Part shown: in pieces, positions 33,465-40,002 of the stretch | Position numbering within the stretch: the stretch's first letter is position 1 | How the letters are laid out: each line of letters begins with the position of its first letter | Assembly (NCBI GenBank): GCA_034437315.1 | Contig: DAOTUC010000029.1 | Coordinates: forward strand, 1 to 40,002 | Length of the DNA: 40,002 nucleotides | Reading direction: 5' to 3' | Source: DSAR01 sp034437315 | Lineage (GTDB): Bacteria; Chloroflexota; Anaerolineae; B4-G1 | Translations under genes and position numbers: made by a program | The notes under the pieces: generated by a model | Seen by the model: the letters and a program-made list of their open reading frames with translations, nothing else | Told to the model about the DNA's origin: nothing | The model's database searches: none

Positions 33465-34208
33465 CTAAACGCCGTCTAAAACGGTGGGATCGATCTCCTC
33501 CGCATAACTATATACTTCAATGCCGAGTTTTTGCGCCGCCTCCCGCGCGTGCTCGTGAATCATTGGCGAAATCACAATGCGGCGGGAGACCGGACGCTGA
33601 TGTAATTTTTCGTAAAAATTCACCTTGCGCTCGAACGTATATATATCCGCTTTGCTCATCGCGGATTTAATCTCACAGGCAATCACAATTCCATTGGTTA
33701 TCAAAATATCCAATTCGATCTGATCAGGGCGTCCAAAAACAGCCCCTGTATCATCCCATTCGGTGACATTGAGAACCTCGACGCCAAAAGAATCCTGTAA
33801 AATACCGCGTAGGGCATTACGGAACGACGCCTCCGTATATACCCCCCAACGCGCTCCTATTGCGCCGATACTTTGCCGGTGTTCCTTGGCCTGCGCCTCT
33901 ATTGCATCCAACATCCGATCAAGACGCGCGGCGTTTTCCTCCCACTTGCGGTTCTGCTCCTCCCACTTGCGGTTCTGCTCCTCCCGCATCGCGCGGAGTT
34001 CCTGCTGATTTTCCTCCCACTTGCGAGCGTTTTCCTCCCGATCGCGGCGCAACTCGTCCAGCACACGGTCGAAGCGGCTTTCAGTCTCCTCTTTATCCGC
34101 GTACCGGTCCCGCGTCAGGGTCAGAAACCACTCGCGCATCTCAAGGTCGCGCCGCAAAATCCCGGGCAGTTCCTGGCGAATCAATTGTGTCAGTTTTTGA
34201 TTTTCCAT
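33465..34208 (-). CDS. coiled-coil protein with a PD-(D/E)XK-like C-terminal domain (DUF3782-like)
   Basis: A 247-aa protein. Residues about 1-40 are a small helical N-terminus. About 45-115 form a highly charged coiled coil with repeated 'EEQNRKWEE' units, encoded by a short tandem DNA repeat near 33945-33990. The C-terminal half (about 120-245) has the nuclease-fold pattern 'ELDILITNGIVIACEIKSAM', with D and ExK positioned as in PD-(D/E)XK enzymes, followed by 'RRIVISPMIHEHAREAAQKL'. This matches DUF3782-type proteins, common in cyanobacteria and Chloroflexota, whose function is not established. DNA cleavage or repair is only suggested by the fold. The ATG at 34208 follows GGGGTGTGAG; an ATG at 34220 and a GTG at 34235 are alternatives. 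Confidence 0.75.
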   Translation of the reverse strand: MENQKLTQLIRQELPGILRRDLEMREWFLTLTRDRYADKEETESRFDRVLDELRRDREENARKWEENQQELRAMREEQNRKWEEQNRKWEENAARLDRMLDAIEAQAKEHRQSIGAIGARWGVYTEASFRNALRGILQDSFGVEVLNVTEWDDTGAVFGRPDQIELDILITNGIVIACEIKSAMSKADIYTFERKVNFYEKLHQRPVSRRIVISPMIHEHAREAAQKLGIEVYSYAEEIDPTVLDGV

Positions 34209-34388
34209 CTCACACCCCATCCCTTTATTGCCCACTCACACCTGCCACCCCCGACTGGTCGCCCCAAAGAGCACTCGCTCGTCCAAAACTGGCGAGGTTA
34301 TGACAAGTGAATTGTATCACAACCCGGCGGATAAGCAAAGAAAAGAAAGGAGAAAGGAAAGGAAAGGGAGGATCGCAAGGTCGACTCT

Positions 34389-34417
34389 TTGATTTAGGGG
34401 CTAAGGTGGGGTATAAT
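34389..34417 (+). promoter_or_regulatory. sigma-70-like promoter upstream of the O-antigen-ligase-like gene
   Basis: TTGATT (34389-34394), a 17-base spacer and a perfect TATAAT (34412-34417). It would read through the possible remnant ORF into the membrane protein gene starting at 34654, giving a leader of about 230 bases. Confidence 0.6.
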
Positions 34418-34468
34418 GAGAGATGAGATAAACAAGGGGCGGGGGGGGATGTAGGAAGTGACCGCTGT

Positions 34469-34645
34469 TTGACGAGCGCCGCCGGGGAAGTTCTGGAAAA
34501 ATCGTGGTCTTTGAACGAACGACTGGCGGCGAAAGCGGAGGCGATCAAAGCGGAATATCCAGAAGAAGGAACTACGCCCGCCCTGGGGCGCCGGTCAACG
34601 TCCAGGCGCGGGACATCATCGTCGCGCAGCATTTCGAGTGGTAGG
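34469..34645 (+). pseudogene. possible frameshifted coding remnant
   Basis: One frame opens with a plausible amphipathic peptide ('VLEKSWSLNERLAAKAEAIK', ending near 34570). The sense of the sequence then seems to move to another frame, reading '...NYARPGAPVNVQARDIIVAQHFEW' and ending at the TAG near 34645. Neither frame alone looks like a whole protein. It could be a short gene broken by a frameshift, or chance. No family is recognised. Confidence 0.25.
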
Positions 34646-34653
34646 TGGTACAG

Positions 34654-35973
34654 ATGGACAATCAATTAACATCCCGCCTCATCCGGCTCACCGACGCCGA
34701 GATTATCCTTGCGCCGCTGGCGGTCCTGCTCCTGTTGTTCCCCACTCGCCTCGCGGCCATGACCGGCGCCCTGTTGCTGGCGCTGTCGGGCGTCTGGCTG
34801 ATCCGCTGGGCAGCGTGGGGTAAGCCATTCCGCGCCGCGCCGATCAACCTGGCCTTGCTTATACTGCTACTGTCCGTCCTCGTGGCAGTGTGGGCCTCAG
34901 CCGTCCCGGCGGTCACCAACGAGACACTGGCCTATTTGCTGGCGGGGCTGACGGCCTTTAGCGCGGCGCTCCACTGGACGCGGACACCCGGGCGGGCCTG
35001 GTGGGTGTGGGCCGGACTGATGGGGATCGGTATGACGCTGGCAGCGTTGACCCCGCTGGGTATGCGCATCACTGCTCCCAAGCTCTTCTCGCTGCCAGGC
35101 ATTTACACCCACTTAGCGGCCCGCCTGGCGGACCGTTTGCCGGAGACGATCAACGCCAACGTCATGGCCGGCGGGCTGGTTCTTCTCTGGCCGCTCGCCC
35201 TGGCAGGCTTGCAATTTCCACACTCAGCCGCCGCCTCTCTACTGTCGCGCCTCACATCTTACGCTTTGCGCTTGACCTCCCTCTTGGTCACCCTCCTGCT
35301 CTTGTTCACCCTGGCGTTGACCCAATCGCGCGGGGCGTACGCGGCGGCGGCCGTCAGCGGTCTGGTGTGGCTGGCGTTGCGTTGGCCGCGGGCGGCGGCC
35401 GTCGTCGCGCCGCTGGTGGTGATCGCGGCGCTGGTAGGCGGCAGTCTGCTCGGCTGGGGCGTGGTCGCCGACCAATTGACGGCCGGCGACGTCACCAGCG
35501 GGCTGGACGGACGTATCGAGATCTGGTCGCGGGCGCTGTACGCGATCCAAGATTTTCCCTTCACCGGGTCGGGTCTGGGAACCTTCGAGCAAGTAGTAGC
35601 AATCCTGTATCCGCTGTTTATGAATCCAGCCGGGACCGTGCCCCACGCCCACAACCTCTTCCTGCAAACAGCGGTAGACCTGGGATTGCCGGGGCTGGCG
35701 GCCTACCTGGCGATCTTCGGATTGACGTTTTACTGCCTCTTCGCGGCCTACCGGGGTTTTCGGCGGCGGGAGGCGGGAGGATTGTCCGGACTGTGCGCCG
35801 GGTGCATCGCCGCGCTGGCAGGCATGGGGGTGCATGGGTTGATCGACGCGGCGGTCTGGGGACGAATCAAACTGGCCTTCATCCCCTGGGCGGTGATGGG
35901 ATTGGCGGCGGCGCTGTACGAACTGGCGCGGGATGCGCCGGGGGAGAGAAACAGGTATTTGAATGTGCATTAG
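34654..35973 (+). CDS. O-antigen ligase / Wzy_C-family membrane protein
   Basis: A 439-aa polytopic membrane protein with about ten to twelve helices. The long non-membrane loop has the Wzy_C signature region: 'GRIEIWSRALYAIQDFPFTG', then 'SGLGTFEQV' and 'PHAHNLFLQTAVDLGLPGL' with the conserved histidines. The family joins lipid-linked glycans to lipid A or surface proteins, or polymerises polysaccharide repeats. In a Chloroflexota cell without typical LPS it more likely acts in exopolysaccharide or glycoprotein assembly. The ATG at 34654 is preceded by AGGTGG at a good distance; a GTG at 34645 is also in frame. It is followed 57 bases later by the aldolase gene on the same strand, probably co-transcribed though not obviously related in function. 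Confidence 0.88.
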   Translation: MDNQLTSRLIRLTDAEIILAPLAVLLLLFPTRLAAMTGALLLALSGVWLIRWAAWGKPFRAAPINLALLILLLSVLVAVWASAVPAVTNETLAYLLAGLTAFSAALHWTRTPGRAWWVWAGLMGIGMTLAALTPLGMRITAPKLFSLPGIYTHLAARLADRLPETINANVMAGGLVLLWPLALAGLQFPHSAAASLLSRLTSYALRLTSLLVTLLLLFTLALTQSRGAYAAAAVSGLVWLALRWPRAAAVVAPLVVIAALVGGSLLGWGVVADQLTAGDVTSGLDGRIEIWSRALYAIQDFPFTGSGLGTFEQVVAILYPLFMNPAGTVPHAHNLFLQTAVDLGLPGLAAYLAIFGLTFYCLFAAYRGFRRREAGGLSGLCAGCIAALAGMGVHGLIDAAVWGRIKLAFIPWAVMGLAAALYELARDAPGERNRYLNVH

Positions 35974-36030
35974 GCGCAATACATTTTAAATAAGCAAGGT
36001 CAAATCGGACATCAAAATGAAAGGACAAAC

Positions 36031-36690
36031 ATGGCGCAGATATTTTTAGATACGGCAAAGGTGGAGGAAATTCGCGAGGCGGCAAGTTGGGGCGTTCTGG
36101 ACGGCGTGACCACCAATCCAACCCTGATGATGCGCGCCGGAACCGCTGATCTCAAGGCAAACACGCTCAAAATCGTGGACGTGGTGCAAGGACCCGTGAG
36201 CGCCGAGGTCGTCAGCACGGACGCGACCGGAATGGTCGAAGAGGCGCGGGACATCCTCACATGGTCGGAACACGTCTTCGTTAAAATACCCACTACAATT
36301 GAGGGATTGAAGGCGATGAGGGAAATTTCCGCCTGGCCCAACGGACGGATCAACGCGACGCTGATTTTCTCGGCCAACCAGGCTTATCTGGCTGCCAGGG
36401 CCGGGGCGAGCTACGCTTCCGTCTTCGTCGGGCGGATGGATGACGCCGGGTTTGATGGGATGGATGTGGTGCGGCAGACACGGGCTATCTTTGATACCTA
36501 CGGTTTCGACTGTCAGGTGCTGGCGGCCAGCATCCGTCACCCGGAACACGTGCTGGACGCCCTGCTTTCAGGGGCCGATATCATCACCATGCCCTTTGGG
36601 GTGCTACAGAAGATGATCCGCAGCCCGTTCACCGACGTCGGGTTGGCGCGTTTTCTGGCCGATTGGGACAAAGTCGCCCAGTCGTCCTAG
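36031..36690 (+). CDS. fsa: fructose-6-phosphate aldolase / small transaldolase
   Basis: A 219-aa cytoplasmic TIM-barrel enzyme of the TalC/FSA subgroup, of normal length. The Schiff-base lysine is K85 in 'VFVKIPTTIEG', the same number as the catalytic lysine of E. coli FsaA. Family signatures include 'FLDTAKVEEIREA', 'GVTTNPTLM', 'INATLIFSANQAYLAARAGA' and 'DIITMPFGVLQKM'. Members either cleave fructose 6-phosphate to dihydroxyacetone and glyceraldehyde 3-phosphate or act as transaldolases of the pentose phosphate pathway. Sequence alone does not decide between these. The ATG follows AAAGGA. The gene ends 80 bases from the convergent M20 hydrolase. Confidence 0.92.
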   Translation: MAQIFLDTAKVEEIREAASWGVLDGVTTNPTLMMRAGTADLKANTLKIVDVVQGPVSAEVVSTDATGMVEEARDILTWSEHVFVKIPTTIEGLKAMREISAWPNGRINATLIFSANQAYLAARAGASYASVFVGRMDDAGFDGMDVVRQTRAIFDTYGFDCQVLAASIRHPEHVLDALLSGADIITMPFGVLQKMIRSPFTDVGLARFLADWDKVAQSS

Positions 36691-36770
36691 CTCCGTGAAA
36701 ACCTTGCGAGGGTTGGCGAGCGCAAGTTGATTTAGCGCTTACCGGCTTGCCCGGCCACCGATTGACAGAC

Positions 36771-37955
36771 CTACGTTCGGAGCAGGTAATAGGCCAGCGT
36801 TTGGGCCAGGACCGCTATCCCGATCGAAAGAACCGCCTCGTCGATGTCGAAACGGGAATTGTGGTGGGGGATCGGATCCTGACCGGGAGGGTTTGCTCCC
36901 AGGAAGACGTAACAACCCGGCGCATGCTCCAGAAAATAGGCCGCGTCCTCACTGCCCATCGTTCGCTCGCCGGATAAGACGCGGTCCGCGCCAACGACTT
37001 GCTCGGCGGCCGAATGGACGACCTGGGCGATTTCGGCGTCGTTGATGACCGCCGGCGTCAGTTTTACGATGTCCAGGTTGACTTCGGCGCCGCACGCGGA
37101 CGCAGTGCACTCGACGATTTCGCGCACGCGCCGGATGACCATCTCCCGCACGGCGGGGTTGTAGGTGCGGATGGTGCCGCTCATCGCGAGCTGGGCGGGA
37201 ATGATGTTGAAAGCGTCTCCGCCGTGGATCGATCCGACGGTGACGACGGCGGTCTCCTGCGGGCCGACGTTGCGGCTGACGATGGTCTGCAACGCGCCGA
37301 TGATTTGGGCGGCGGCAACGATGGGGTCGATCGTCTGATGGGGCAACGCGCCGTGCCCGCCTTTGCCGATGACCGTGCACGTCCACCGCTCGGCGGCCGC
37401 CATGACCGGGCCGGGGGAGACGTTGACTGTTCCCACGGGGCTATCGCTCCACACATGCGCGGCGAGAAAAACGTCGGGCTGCGGGTCCTCCATCACGCCC
37501 TCTTTCACCATCACCTCGGCCCCGTTCATTCCCTCTTCGCCGGGTTGGAAGATCAGTTTGAGCGCGCCAGCGATCCCATCCCGTCGGCGCGCCATCAGCG
37601 TGGCTAAACCCAACCCAATCGCCATGTGGGCGTCGTGTCCACAGGCGTGCATGACGCCCGGCTCTTGAGAGGCGTACGCGATCTCGTTCTCCTCGGTGAT
37701 AGGCAAAGCGTCCATATCGAAACGGACAGCGATGACCGGTCCCGGCCGCGGCCCCTCCAGCAGCCCAACGACACCCGTGGTCGCGACGCCGGTCTGCACC
37801 TGGTATCCTAACCGGTCCAGCGTCTGGGCGATGACGCCGGCCGAGCGATGCTCCTCAAAACCCAACTCCGGATGTCGGTGAAAGTCCCGCCGCCAAGCGA
37901 CGAGTTGGGTCTGTAACGCTTCGGCCTCTGTTTTAAAATCGTGTGACGGGGACAT
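36771..37955 (-). CDS. M20-family amidohydrolase (HipO-like)
   Basis: A 394-aa metallopeptidase of the M20D group, which releases amino acids from N-acyl, hippurate, N-acetyl-diaminopimelate or IAA conjugates. The metal-site motif 'HACGHDAHMA' places C105 and H107 as ligands, with 'PGEEG' (E140/E141) as catalytic base region, 'GGHGALPH' in the dimerisation domain and 'GSEDAAYFLE' near the end. There is no signal peptide, so it is cytoplasmic. An excellent ribosome-binding site (AAGAAGGAG) marks the ATG at 37955; the frame stays open to a GTG at 37973. It lies 73 bases downstream of ricT with no clear promoter between, suggesting co-transcription. The true substrate cannot be inferred. Confidence 0.92.
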   Translation of the reverse strand: MSPSHDFKTEAEALQTQLVAWRRDFHRHPELGFEEHRSAGVIAQTLDRLGYQVQTGVATTGVVGLLEGPRPGPVIAVRFDMDALPITEENEIAYASQEPGVMHACGHDAHMAIGLGLATLMARRRDGIAGALKLIFQPGEEGMNGAEVMVKEGVMEDPQPDVFLAAHVWSDSPVGTVNVSPGPVMAAAERWTCTVIGKGGHGALPHQTIDPIVAAAQIIGALQTIVSRNVGPQETAVVTVGSIHGGDAFNIIPAQLAMSGTIRTYNPAVREMVIRRVREIVECTASACGAEVNLDIVKLTPAVINDAEIAQVVHSAAEQVVGADRVLSGERTMGSEDAAYFLEHAPGCYVFLGANPPGQDPIPHHNSRFDIDEAVLSIGIAVLAQTLAYYLLRT

Positions 37956-38028
37956 AGTCTCCTTCTTTTCCACCGTTCATCTGGTGAAACCACTCGCGGT
38001 CTTTTCAAGATATCGCGCGCCAGCGGTC

Positions 38029-38868
38029 CTACTTCGAGATGACCTCAACTTCTTCGACCGGTACTTCGACACGCCGGTCCTCAATGCGCACGACAACGAC
38101 GTCTTTCAGCGGCAATAGGTCGATGACTTTGCCCTCGCCATACGGCGTCCGCACCCGTTTTTTGCGCCGGGGCATTTTCTTGATTGCCTCTTTGTACAGC
38201 TCGTGCTCGTACGTCAGGCAACAGCGGAGACGACCGCATATCCCCGTAATGTCCGCCGGATTCAACGAGATGCCCTGAGCCTTCGCCATCCGGATCGAGA
38301 CGGGTCGAAAATCGGCGAGGAAACGATTGCAACAACGCAACTCGCCGCATGCGCCGTAGCCCTTCATCAGCTTCGCTTGATCGCGAGGGCCGACCCGTCG
38401 AAGGTCAATCTGGACGTTCAGCGTTTCTTGGAGTTGCTGGACCAACGGCCCCAGGTGCGGGTTCTTGTCCTCGCTGACATACAGTATGGTCAATCGTTGG
38501 ACGTCGAAGGTGTACTCGGCGATGATTAACTTGATGGGCAGGCCTTGTTCGGCTGCAATTTGGCGCGCGATTTCCAACACGCTCTCTTCTTTTTCCTGCA
38601 ATTGCTGACGCAACGCCAGTTCGCGGCCAGTAGCCCGCCGCTGGACCGGCTTAAGATGCTGATCCGACTCATCCAACAGCGCCAGTCCGACCACCTCACC
38701 CAGCTGTTGGCCCCGCACCGTCTCGACCAACACGAAATCGCCGGCCTGTAGATCAAGGTGATCGCTGGCATCGAAGTGATAGACTTTGCCCGTCGGTTGA
38801 AAACGTACACCCGCCGCCCAGACTTTGCCCTTGGGGGCAGCGGTGTGAGAATTAGTATTCTGAGACAC
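38029..38868 (-). CDS. ricT: RicT/PSP1 C-terminal domain protein
   Basis: A 279-aa PSP1-family protein. Two cysteine-rich motifs, 'CGELRCC' (C174, C179, C180) and 'CGRLRCC' (C211, C216, C217), match the clustered cysteines of RicT (YaaT). In Bacillus subtilis RicT joins RicA and RicF in an Fe-S complex affecting RNase Y-dependent mRNA maturation and development. No ricA or ricF is in the window. The N-terminal part is a beta-rich domain ('AAGVRFQPTGKVYHFDASDH', 'GDFVLVETVRGQQLGEVVG'), and the C-terminus has a basic patch ('KKMPRRKKRVRTPYG') suited to RNA binding. The GTG at 38868 follows AAGG at a good distance; a TTG at 38886 is in frame upstream. Confidence 0.9.
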   Translation of the reverse strand: MSQNTNSHTAAPKGKVWAAGVRFQPTGKVYHFDASDHLDLQAGDFVLVETVRGQQLGEVVGLALLDESDQHLKPVQRRATGRELALRQQLQEKEESVLEIARQIAAEQGLPIKLIIAEYTFDVQRLTILYVSEDKNPHLGPLVQQLQETLNVQIDLRRVGPRDQAKLMKGYGACGELRCCNRFLADFRPVSIRMAKAQGISLNPADITGICGRLRCCLTYEHELYKEAIKKMPRRKKRVRTPYGEGKVIDLLPLKDVVVVRIEDRRVEVPVEEVEVISK

Positions 38869-38935
38869 AGCTTTTACCTTCTCCAATAACTTGTGTAAGG
38901 TATGCTATACTGGAGTTTTCCAGTAGATCGTTACT

Positions 38936-39033
38936 AGAATTCGGAAGTCTTCAGCCAAGTTCAGCGACAAAGTCGATTGACTATTAGCATCAGAATCCAC
39001 TGCGCAATTCACTTTTTGAGACTTCCGAATTCT
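38936..39033. repeat. 98-bp element with 15-bp perfect terminal inverted repeats
   Basis: AGAATTCGGAAGTCT at 38936-38950 is exactly complementary to 39019-39033, enclosing 68 bases without an ORF. The architecture parallels 2-98 (97 bp, 15-bp arms), but the arm sequence differs apart from both elements ending in GTCT. It may be a small non-autonomous palindromic element or a regulatory hairpin upstream of ricT. Confidence 0.65.
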
Positions 39034-39205
39034 CAAGTGAAAAACTTTTATATGTTGAAGTGTTATTTTACCCTCCTTTATCAAATAGGGCAACCGTTGC
39101 CGGGGAAAGAGAAACAGAGCAAGCAGACCAGCCTATCCGTTCGGCGCAGGCCGTTTTGCAAACATTTTAGCGTTAAAATCAACGCAAGACAATTGATAAA
39201 GCCAA

Positions 39206-39224
39206 ATTGCAATACAATTGCAAT
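39206..39224. promoter_or_regulatory. tandem ATTGCAAT palindromes, operator-like
   Basis: Two copies of the perfect 8-bp palindrome ATTGCAAT (39206-39213 and 39217-39224) are centred 11 bases apart, one helical turn. They lie just upstream of the TATAAT at 39246-39251, in or next to the -35 region. This is the arrangement of a dimer-pair operator for a regulator of the HTH gene; the HTH protein itself is a candidate. Confidence 0.5.
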
Positions 39225-39245
39225 GTCAGAGCGCGTTTTTTGTGG

Positions 39246-39251
39246 TATAAT
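39246..39251 (+). promoter_or_regulatory. -10 box upstream of the HTH gene
   Basis: A perfect TATAAT. At 17 bases upstream only ATGTCA is found, a weak -35, so activation or repression through the adjacent palindromes is plausible. Confidence 0.5.
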
Positions 39252-39364
39252 AGTTAAGTGGTGGGTTTTGCATATAAAGAGCCCCAAAAGGAGCCCCAAA
39301 AGCCCTAATCCGGAGGCTTTGACTAAATTATCGCTCAGTGTACAGGAATAGCAAGGGGTATCAG

Positions 39365-39589
39365 ATGACAGGAAAGGGAGACGTTAAAATGGATCTGTCG
39401 AATGATCAGGTGATGACGGCCCAGGAAGTTGCACAATATCTGCGCTTGGACATCGCGACCGTATACCGTTTGGCGCGCACAGGGCATCTCCCGGCCGCCA
39501 AGATGGGGCGAACGTGGCGATTTAAGAAGGAGGTGATAGACAAGCAGTTTGAAGAACAGGAGGATGGATCGCAGTTCGCCGCGTTCTAG
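39365..39589 (+). CDS. excisionase-family HTH DNA-binding protein
   Basis: A 74-aa protein with one winged-helix HTH_17 domain of the excisionase/MerR-like type: 'MTAQEVAQYLRLDIATVYRL' followed by 'ARTGHLPAAKMGRTWRFKKE', with the conserved GR-x-W-R-F wing. Such proteins bind DNA in phage excision, but in genomes like this they often serve as small transcription regulators. No integrase or att-like site is seen nearby, so a regulator is more likely. The ATG at 39365 follows AAGGGG; the ATG at 39389 (after GGGAG) is a close alternative. It is behind the operator-like promoter at 39206-39251 and 139 bases before a secreted-protein gene on the same strand. Confidence 0.88.
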   Translation: MTGKGDVKMDLSNDQVMTAQEVAQYLRLDIATVYRLARTGHLPAAKMGRTWRFKKEVIDKQFEEQEDGSQFAAF

Positions 39590-39728
39590 CGCCTCGTCAC
39601 GTGGCGACGTGGCGAAGAATCAATACACGAGAAAGGAGGTGGCGTGGTAGAATAAAGAACCTTGATCTACAAACAACGTGATATACAGGCAAATTGCTCG
39701 ATCTAAGTAAACCTAGGAGGTTGAAACA

Positions 39729-40002
39729 ATGAAAGGCAGTAAACTGTGGAGCACATTTGTTGTGCTCTTGATCCTGAGCATGGTCGCGCCGGTCTCGGCA
39801 GCGCCTGTGCCTCAGATTGAAGCGATCGGCGAACCGGCGGCGAGGACCGCGCCGTCCGCCCAGGAAACCGAGGTCAAATCATATCTGTTGCAATTGGATA
39901 TGCCAGATGTGAACGTATCGGAGAAGACGCCGCCCGGCGACGTGCCCGGCGTCTACCACGGCGCGCTCTCCCGCCGCTGGACCGAGGTGGAAGGCGTGCT
40001 CA
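39729..40002 (+). CDS. N-terminal part of a secreted protein (cut by the window end)
   Basis: An ATG with an excellent ribosome-binding site (TAGGAGGTTGAAACA) opens a frame that runs 91 codons to the window edge. The first ~24 residues are a Sec signal peptide: KGSK, a hydrophobic core 'FVVLLILSMVAPV', and a probable cleavage after 'VSA'. The mature start is acidic and proline-rich ('EVKSYLLQLDMPDVNVSEKT'). The visible part resembles propeptides of secreted enzymes, but the family cannot be named from this fragment. Confidence 0.8.
   Translation, partial: MKGSKLWSTFVVLLILSMVAPVSAAPVPQIEAIGEPAARTAPSAQETEVKSYLLQLDMPDVNVSEKTPPGDVPGVYHGALSRRWTEVEGVL

Larger units (their letters stand above)
34209..34653. 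other. 445-bp intergenic region with promoter, polypurine tract and remnant ORF
   Basis: It holds a 36-base uninterrupted polypurine tract at 34337-34372, a plus-strand promoter at 34389-34417, a G-rich run (GGGGCGGGGGGGG) near 34436-34449, and a possible frameshifted coding remnant at 34469-34645. Confidence 0.6.
38869..39364. other. 496-bp intergenic region between divergent genes
   Basis: It contains a 7-bp stem, 4-base loop hairpin at 38908-38925 (TACTGGA/TCCAGTA), the 98-bp inverted-repeat element at 38936-39033, the tandem palindromes at 39206-39224, a -10 at 39246-39251, and a ~12-bp direct repeat (GAGCCCCAAAAG twice) near 39281-39303. A 124-codon open frame here is low in complexity and judged not to be a gene. 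Confidence 0.6.

Noticed and set aside
38977..39351. 124-codon plus-strand open frame in the ricT-HTH intergenic region
   Set aside because: It starts inside the inverted-repeat element, has no ribosome-binding site, and runs through the promoter and palindromes of the HTH gene.
39365..39589. Prophage or integrative element indicated by the excisionase-type HTH
   Set aside because: No integrase, tRNA-end attachment site or phage gene nearby; such HTH proteins are common as ordinary regulators.
1..40002. CRISPR array, tRNA, rRNA or insertion sequence
   Set aside because: No regularly spaced repeats, cloverleaf-like segments, rRNA-like stretches or transposase motifs were seen on either strand.

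Overview
The window looks like chromosomal DNA of a Chloroflexota bacterium, probably from the Anaerolineae or a neighbouring class. This is an inference from family content, not from a marker gene. The basis is the density of kinase-less, multi-GAF sensory proteins with a recurrent 'FYHAGxFL ... ALDVGEDAVFF' GAF subtype, plus a RicT/PSP1 protein and a zinc-ribbon threonine-synthase-like enzyme. No rRNA, tRNA, CRISPR array or intact insertion sequence was found.

Layout. (1) Bases 1-1961 hold a small inverted-repeat element, a membrane-anchored protein of unknown function containing a duplicated 87-bp repeat, and a divergent EamA-type transporter. (2) Bases 1979-31402 form an unbroken minus-strand run of 14 genes, almost all signal transduction. 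Six are receptors with GAF domains but no kinase (765, 598, 1008, 605, 588 and 1010 aa). Two are histidine kinases with input domains, one of them a 2321-aa PAS/GAF hybrid. One is a REC-histidine kinase and two are single-domain response regulators. The others are a threonine-synthase-like enzyme carrying its own C-terminal receiver domain, a lipoprotein solute-binding protein and a ParA-type ATPase. Many genes overlap by 1-11 bases or lie within 65 bases of each other, and a near-consensus promoter sits just upstream at 31468-31496. (3) Bases 31897-34208 hold a MshA-like glycosyltransferase, an inverted repeat with a 57-codon ORF, and a DUF3782-like coiled-coil nuclease-fold protein. (4) Bases 34654-36690 hold an O-antigen-ligase-like membrane protein and a fructose-6-phosphate aldolase. 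(5) Bases 36771-38868 hold an M20 amidohydrolase and RicT/PSP1. (6) Bases 38869-40002 hold a second ~98-bp inverted-repeat element, an excisionase-type HTH protein behind an operator-like promoter, and the start of a secreted protein cut by the window edge.

How the genes may work together. The kinase-less receptors bring different inputs: Cache domains, multi-pass membrane segments, a LacI-type sugar-binding fold and GAF pockets. All six end in the same ~45-residue module. The kinases, stand-alone receivers, receiver-tagged metabolic enzyme and ParA lie in the same gene run. I read this as one co-expressed sensory array in which many receptors share a few kinases, comparable in logic but not in homology to chemoreceptor arrays. 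The shared tail, the ParA gene and the enzyme-receiver fusion are visible in the sequence; the array model is inference.
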